A stretch of DNA of 64,000 bases. Origin: Actinomycetota bacterium. Its GTDB lineage: Bacteria; Actinomycetota; Acidimicrobiia; Acidimicrobiales; CADCSY01. The position numbers and the translations under genes were made by a program. The stretch lies in contig SIRW01000019.1 of NCBI GenBank assembly GCA_004366205.1, forward strand, positions 54,821-118,820. The letters are read 5' to 3'. The notes beneath the pieces are model-generated. The model saw only the letters and a list, made by a program, of their open reading frames with translations. It did not search any database and had not been told where the DNA came from. This document shows positions 58,997 through 64,000 of the stretch, one piece after another; position 1 is the stretch's first letter, and each line of letters starts with the position of its first letter.

Positions 58997-59514
58997 CCCG
59001 CCCGGCGCGGACCCGCCCCTTCGTCGTCGAGGTCGGCGCCGTGCGCCGCCGGCCCGGGTCGCGGCTGGCCGTGCAGCGCGCCGCCGAGCTGGACGGGCTG
59101 CGGGTCGTCGACGCCGCGGTCCCGGCCGGCGCCGAGGTCACGGTCGACGTCGAGGCCCAGGGTGTGCCCGACGGCGTCGTCGTCACCGGCACGATCGGCG
59201 CCCGGTGGGAGGGCGCGTGCCGGCGCTGCCTCCGACCGGTCGAGGGCCTCGTCGCCGCCCGGGTCACCGAGGTGTTCGACCCGCACCCCGTCGAGGGCGA
59301 GACCTACCCCCTCGAGGGCGATCAGATCGACCTCGAGCCCCTCGCCCGCCAGACCGTCCTGCTCGAGCTGCCGCTGGCGCCGCTGTGCCGGCCCGACTGC
59401 CCGGGTCTGTGCCCGCGCTGCGGGGTCGACCGCAACGAGGTCGACTGCGGGTGCGACCTCACGGTGCGCGACGAGCGCTGGGCGGCCCTCGACGAGCTGC
59501 GTTTCGACTCCTGA
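58993..59514 (+). CDS. YceD/DUF177 family protein
   Basis: ARWEGACRRCLRPVEGLVAARVTEVF; LCRPDCPGLCPRCGVDRNEVDCGC. Confidence 0.93.
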   Translation: MTRPARTRPFVVEVGAVRRRPGSRLAVQRAAELDGLRVVDAAVPAGAEVTVDVEAQGVPDGVVVTGTIGARWEGACRRCLRPVEGLVAARVTEVFDPHPVEGETYPLEGDQIDLEPLARQTVLLELPLAPLCRPDCPGLCPRCGVDRNEVDCGCDLTVRDERWAALDELRFDS

Positions 59515-59574
59515 GCGCCGCCGGGTAGCCTTGGCGGGCCGCAGTTCACGTCGAGCCAGGAGCTGAGCGCCCCG

Positions 59575-59754
59575 ATGGCCGTCCCCAAGAAGAAGACATC
59601 GAAGGCCAAGAGCCGCAGCCGCCGCGCCTCCGCCTGGCGGCTCCGGGCGCCGGCCCGCAGCACCTGCCCGCAGTGCCACGAGGCCAAGGTGCCCCACGTC
59701 GTCTGCGGGAACTGCGGATGGTACGGCGGCCGCCAGGCGATCGAGGTCGACTGA
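59575..59754 (+). CDS. rpmF: 50S ribosomal protein L32
   Basis: Manual translation (not in ORF track): MAVPKKKTSKAKSRSRRASAWRLRAPARSTCPQCHEAKVPHVVCGNCGWYGGRQAIEVD. Confidence 0.97.
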   Translation: MAVPKKKTSKAKSRSRRASAWRLRAPARSTCPQCHEAKVPHVVCGNCGWYGGRQAIEVD

Positions 59755-59773
59755 GCCCCCGGGCCGTCCTCCG

Positions 59774-60745
59774 ATGTTGCCCGTCGCCGTCGACGCCGTA
59801 GGAGGCGACAAGGCGCCCAAGGAGATCGTCGAGGGCGCCCGCCGGGCCGTCGACGAGCTCGCCGTCCCCGTCCTGCTCGTCGGGCCCCCGGACCTCGTCG
59901 GGGACACCCGGGGGCTCGACCTTCTGGCGTGCACCGAGGTCATAGCCATGGACGACGACCCCGGCCCCGCCGTCCGCCGCAAGAAGGACTCGTCGCTGAT
60001 CCGCGCCGCCGAGTCCGTCCGGGACGGCCGGGCGTCGGCCATGCTCAGCGCCGGCAACACCGGCGCCACCATGGGCTCGGCGCTGCTGCGCATGGGCCGC
60101 ATCAAAGGGGTGAAGCGCCCCGCCATCGCCACGCCGATCCCCGTTCCCGGCTCGACCCCCACCGTCCTGCTCGACGCCGGCGCCAACAGCGAGTGCCAGC
60201 CCGAGTGGCTGGTGCAGTTCGCCCAGATGGGCTCGGTCTACGCCCGGGAGCGCTACGGCCTCGACGCGCCCCGCGTCGGCCTGCTCTCCATTGGTGAGGA
60301 ACCCACCAAGGGCACGCCCCTGGTGAAGGAGGTCCACGCCCTTCTGCGGGACGCGCCCGGCGTCAACTTCGTCGGCAACGTGGAAGGCCGAGACGTGATG
60401 ACCGACGACGTCGACGTCGTCGTCACCGACGGGTTCACGGGCAACGTCGTGCTGAAGACCCTCGAGGGCGGCATGCGGTTCGTGCAGAAGGCGATCATGG
60501 AGGCGCTCACCGCGACCGACGAGCTGCGGGCCGCGTTCGATGTGGCCTGGCCGGCGCTGCTCCCGCTGGTCGCCGAGCTCGACCCCGACACCCACGGGGG
60601 CGCCATGCTCCTCGGCGTCGATGGGGTGTGCATCATCAGCCACGGGTCGTCGTCGGCCACGGCGATCGTGAACGCCGTGCGGGTCGCCCGCGAGATGGTC
60701 GAGGCCGACCTCGTGGGCCACCTCGCCGCCGCCGTCGCCCCCTGA
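59774..60745 (+). CDS. plsX: Phosphate acyltransferase PlsX
   Basis: MLPVAVDAVGGDKAPKEIVEGARRA; SAGNTGATMGSALLRMGRIKGVKRPAIATPIP; DGFTGNVVLKTLEG. Confidence 0.96.
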   Translation: MLPVAVDAVGGDKAPKEIVEGARRAVDELAVPVLLVGPPDLVGDTRGLDLLACTEVIAMDDDPGPAVRRKKDSSLIRAAESVRDGRASAMLSAGNTGATMGSALLRMGRIKGVKRPAIATPIPVPGSTPTVLLDAGANSECQPEWLVQFAQMGSVYARERYGLDAPRVGLLSIGEEPTKGTPLVKEVHALLRDAPGVNFVGNVEGRDVMTDDVDVVVTDGFTGNVVLKTLEGGMRFVQKAIMEALTATDELRAAFDVAWPALLPLVAELDPDTHGGAMLLGVDGVCIISHGSSSATAIVNAVRVAREMVEADLVGHLAAAVAP

Positions 60746-60856
60746 CGCGGGGTTGGGGTACCCGCCTAGGCCAGAAGAGCACGGGTACGGCGTTCACGAG
60801 TTCACAAGGTAGGCTGCGCCCGTTCCCCAGAGTTCGCCGACCCCTGAGGAGGACGA

Positions 60857-61168
60857 GTGCCGGCCGAGACCCACGTCGAGCAGGGCCCGCTGGACCGCCA
60901 GCAGGTCTTCGAGCTCATCCGCGACCGCCTGGCCGACATCCTCGAGATCGACCCGGGCTCGATCAGCGAGGGCGCCTCGTTCACCGACGACCTCGAGGCG
61001 GACTCCCTCGCCCTGATCGAGCTCGTGGAGGCCATCGAGGAGGAGCTCGGCGAGCGCACCGTGGGCTTCCGGATCGAGGACGAGGACCTCGAGGACCTGA
61101 AGACGGTCCGCGACGCGGTCGACTACGTGGTCGAGCGCGTCGGCCAACCCGCCGACGGCGCCCGGTAG
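60857..61168 (+). CDS. acpP: Acyl carrier protein
   Basis: FELIRDRLADILEIDPGSISEGASFTDDLEADSLALIELVEAIEEELG (DSL phosphopantetheine site). Confidence 0.96.
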   Translation: MPAETHVEQGPLDRQQVFELIRDRLADILEIDPGSISEGASFTDDLEADSLALIELVEAIEEELGERTVGFRIEDEDLEDLKTVRDAVDYVVERVGQPADGAR

Positions 61169-61186
61169 GGAGGGACGACGGCACCG

Positions 61187-61981
61187 GTGCAGCGGCCCGA
61201 GCTCGACGCGCTCGCCGAGCGGCTGGCCCACCGGTTCGCCGACATGGACCTGCTCGCCCGCGCCCTCGCCCACCGCTCGTGGTGCGCCGAGAACCCCGGC
61301 CACGGCTCCAACGAACGGCTGGAGTTCCTCGGAGACGCCGTGCTGGGGCTCATCGTCACCGACTTCATCTACCGCTCGTACCCCGAGCTCCCCGAGGGCG
61401 AGCTCGCCAAGGTCCGGGCCACGGTCGTGAGCGCCGCCGCCCTGGCCGACATGGCCACCGAGCTCGAGCTGGGCCCGGCCCTGCTGCTCGGCAAAGGCGA
61501 AGACGCCTCCGGAGGCCGGGAGAAGCCGTCGATCCTGGCCGACGCCCTCGAGGCCGTGCTCGGAGCCGTCTACCTCGACGCCGGCTGGGACGCCGCCACC
61601 GAGCTCGTGCTGCGGCTCCTCGGCGACCGCCTCGCCGAGGCGGCGGCAGGCCCCGGCGGTCAGGACTACAAGACCCGCCTCCAGGAGCTCGCCGCCCGCC
61701 GCTTCGAGGAGCTGCCCCGATACGAGGTCATGGACGAGGGTCCTGATCACGCCAAGGTCTTCCACGCCAGCGTGCAGCTGGACGGCCGCCGCCAGGGCCA
61801 TGGCACCGGCCGGTCGAAGAAGCAGGCCGAGCAGGCCGCCGCCCGGGCCGCGTGGGAGGCGCTGCGGGCCGCCGGCGACGGCGAGGGGCCGGTCACGCCC
61901 GCCGACCCCGCCCGGACCGCGCCCGAGGGCGGGTCCGACGACGCCGGCGGGTCCACGGTCGACGCCGAGGCGCTGCGCTGA
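61187..61981 (+). CDS. rnc: Ribonuclease III
   Basis: LARALAHRSWCAENPGHGSNERLEFLGDAVLGLIVTDFIYRSYPELPEGELAKVRA; DYKTRLQELAARRF dsRBD. Confidence 0.97.
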   Translation: MQRPELDALAERLAHRFADMDLLARALAHRSWCAENPGHGSNERLEFLGDAVLGLIVTDFIYRSYPELPEGELAKVRATVVSAAALADMATELELGPALLLGKGEDASGGREKPSILADALEAVLGAVYLDAGWDAATELVLRLLGDRLAEAAAGPGGQDYKTRLQELAARRFEELPRYEVMDEGPDHAKVFHASVQLDGRRQGHGTGRSKKQAEQAAARAAWEALRAAGDGEGPVTPADPARTAPEGGSDDAGGSTVDAEALR

Positions 61982-62817
61982 TGCCCGAGCTGCCCGAGGT
62001 GGAGACGATCCGGCGCGACCTGGAGCGGGAGGTCGTCGGCCGCAAGGTGCGGGACGTCGACGTGCGCAACATGCGGGTGGTGCGCCGTCACCCGAACAAG
62101 CGCCACTTCGCCGACAAGCTCGAGGGGGCGAAGATCGCCGGGATCGAGCGGCGGGGCAAGTACCTGCTGTTCGACATCGGCGAGGGCAACCGACTGGTGG
62201 TGCACCTCGGCATGAGCGGCCAGCTGCTCCGGGCGGCGACCAAGGACCCCGTCCCCAAGCACACCCACGTCATCATCACCTTCACCCAGGGCGGCCAGCT
62301 CCGCTACGTCGACCCTCGCACGTTCGGCGAGCTGTTCGTCACCGCGGCCGACCAGGTCACCGCCGAGGTCCCCGAGCTCGGCGAGCTCGGCTTCGACCCG
62401 ATCGAGGACGTGATGAGCTGGAACGAGTTCGGCGAGCGGCTCATGGCGCGCACGGTGAAGCTCAAGACGCTCCTCATGGACCAGAAGTTCATCGCCGGGC
62501 TCGGGAACATCTACACCGACGAGATCCTGTGGGCGGCGGGGCTGCGCCACGACCGCAGCTCCGACTCGCTGAGCGCCCAGGAGGTGCGGCGCCTGTACCG
62601 CGCCCTGGTCGAGACGCTTCACGACGCCATCAAGCACCGCGGCAGCTCGCTGGCCGACGAGCAGTACCGCGACGTGTTCGGCGAGACCGGCGACTACCAG
62701 GACCAGCACAAGGTCTACGCCCGGGAGGGCGAGCCCTGCCGGCGCTGCCGCAACCCCATCGCCCGCGAGAAGTTCGGTGGCCGGTCCACGTTCTTCTGCC
62801 CCAGCTGCCAGGTCTGA
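61981..62817 (+). CDS. mutM: Formamidopyrimidine-DNA glycosylase
   Basis: MPELPEVETIRRDLEREVVGRKV; FIAGLGNIYTDEILWAAGLRHDR; zinc finger CRRCRNPIAREKFGGRSTFFCPSCQ. Confidence 0.97.
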   Translation: MPELPEVETIRRDLEREVVGRKVRDVDVRNMRVVRRHPNKRHFADKLEGAKIAGIERRGKYLLFDIGEGNRLVVHLGMSGQLLRAATKDPVPKHTHVIITFTQGGQLRYVDPRTFGELFVTAADQVTAEVPELGELGFDPIEDVMSWNEFGERLMARTVKLKTLLMDQKFIAGLGNIYTDEILWAAGLRHDRSSDSLSAQEVRRLYRALVETLHDAIKHRGSSLADEQYRDVFGETGDYQDQHKVYAREGEPCRRCRNPIAREKFGGRSTFFCPSCQV

Positions 62818-62874
62818 CCGCCCCGGTCCGGCCATCCCCGTCGGCCCGCACCGTCCTCGGTAACCTCGGCCGCG

Positions 62875-64000
62875 GTGTACCTGAAGACGCTCACGATCAA
62901 GGGCTTCAAGTCCTTCGCCGACACCACCACGCTCGAGCTCGAGCCGGGCATCACGGTGGTCGTCGGGCCCAACGGCAGCGGGAAGTCGAACATCGTCGAC
63001 GCCGTCGCCTGGGTGCTGGGCGCCCAGGGCCCTCGCACCGTGCGGTCGTCGAAGATGGACGACGTCATCTTCGCCGGGACCGAGAAGCGGCCGGCGCTGG
63101 GCCGGGCCGAGGTCATCCTGACCATCGACAACTCCTCGGGGATGCTCCCCATCGAGCTGTCCGAGGTGACCGTCAGCCGCACGCTGTTCCGCACGGGTGA
63201 GAGCGAGTACGCCCTCAACGGCGTCCCGTGCCGGCTCCTCGACGTGCAGGAGCTCCTGTCGGACTCCGGCGTGGGCCGGCACCAGCACGTGATCGTGGGG
63301 CAGGGCCAGCTCGACGCCATCCTCACCGCCCGTCCCGAGGACCGGCGGGCGGTCATCGAGGAGGCCGCCGGCGTGCTCAAGTTCCGCAAGCGCAAGGAGA
63401 AGGCCGAGCGCCGCCTGGAGGCCACCGAGGGCAACCTGCTCCGTCTGCAGGACCTCCTGCGCGAGGTCCGCCGGCAGCTGCGCCCCCTCGAGCGCCAAGC
63501 CGAGGCCGCCCGACGCCACGGCGACCTCGTGCGCGAGCTGACCGAGCTGCGCGTCCACGTCGCGGGGCGCGAGCTCGCCGCCCTGCGCGCCCGCCTCGAG
63601 GGCCAGGCCCGCCAGCGCGCCGAGCTGGCCCGGGTCGAGGCCGACCACAAGGCCGAGCTGGCGCAGCTCGACACGACCGTCGTGGCGGCCGAGTCCCGCC
63701 TGGCGGCGCTCGGCGGCGACGACCTCGGCGATGCCCTTGTGCGCCTCGAGCGGCTCCGCGAGAAAGCCGCCGGCCTGGCCGCGGTGCTGGCCGAGCGGCG
63801 CCGGGGGATCGAGCGCGACCGGCGGGCCTTCGTCGACGCCGCCGTCACCGCGACCCTCGAAGCCGACGCCGCCCGCCTCCGCCAGGACCTCGAACGGGTC
63901 GAGGCCGAAGCCGCTGCCCTCGTCCCCGACGCCGAGCGCCTCGCCGCCGCCGAGGCGGCGCTGGCCGCCGACCGCGCCGCCTTCGAGGCGGGCCCCGCCC
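62875..64000 (+). CDS. smc: Chromosome segregation protein SMC (truncated at window end)
   Basis: VYLKTLTIKGFKSFADTTTLELEPGITVVVGPNGSGKSNIVDAVAWVLGAQGPRTVRSSKMDDVIFAGT; VIVGQGQLDAILTARPEDRRAVIEEAAGVLKFRKRKEKAERRL. Confidence 0.97.
   Translation, partial: MYLKTLTIKGFKSFADTTTLELEPGITVVVGPNGSGKSNIVDAVAWVLGAQGPRTVRSSKMDDVIFAGTEKRPALGRAEVILTIDNSSGMLPIELSEVTVSRTLFRTGESEYALNGVPCRLLDVQELLSDSGVGRHQHVIVGQGQLDAILTARPEDRRAVIEEAAGVLKFRKRKEKAERRLEATEGNLLRLQDLLREVRRQLRPLERQAEAARRHGDLVRELTELRVHVAGRELAALRARLEGQARQRAELARVEADHKAELAQLDTTVVAAESRLAALGGDDLGDALVRLERLREKAAGLAAVLAERRRGIERDRRAFVDAAVTATLEADAARLRQDLERVEAEAAALVPDAERLAAAEAALAADRAAFEAGPA

Overview
High-GC actinobacterial chromosome segment; gene content and style suggest an Acidimicrobiia-like lineage (inference). 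It is densely packed, mostly with housekeeping genes. I call about 68 protein-coding genes from the ORF track plus my own reading, including N-terminal start corrections and two genes missing from the track: rpmF and a VanW-like gene cut by the left edge. smc is cut by the right edge. Recognisable blocks are: nucS; kgd; a galK-galT-GH1 cluster; a CoA-transferase/hydrolase region; MoxR-DUF58-VWA; thiL-thiD; DAK2-recG; a SipW/TasA-like secretion cassette; and the conserved rsmD-coaD-yceD-rpmF-plsX-acpP-rnc-mutM-smc block. I saw no tRNA, rRNA, CRISPR array, prophage or transposase. The observations most worth following up are small-scale: a HAIR-like operator at hsp20; a palindrome at the promoter of an orphan metal-binding protein gene; a TetR-type palindrome upstream of an alpha/beta hydrolase; two related 51-bp palindromic intergenic elements; a tandem hairpin duplication; a 29-bp tandem hairpin array; an NYN RNase-S1 protein with a histone H1-like AKKA tail; two LPATG-terminated proteins; and core genes (thiL, recG) without an ATG/GTG/TTG at the expected start. 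I found no convincing entirely new multi-gene system.
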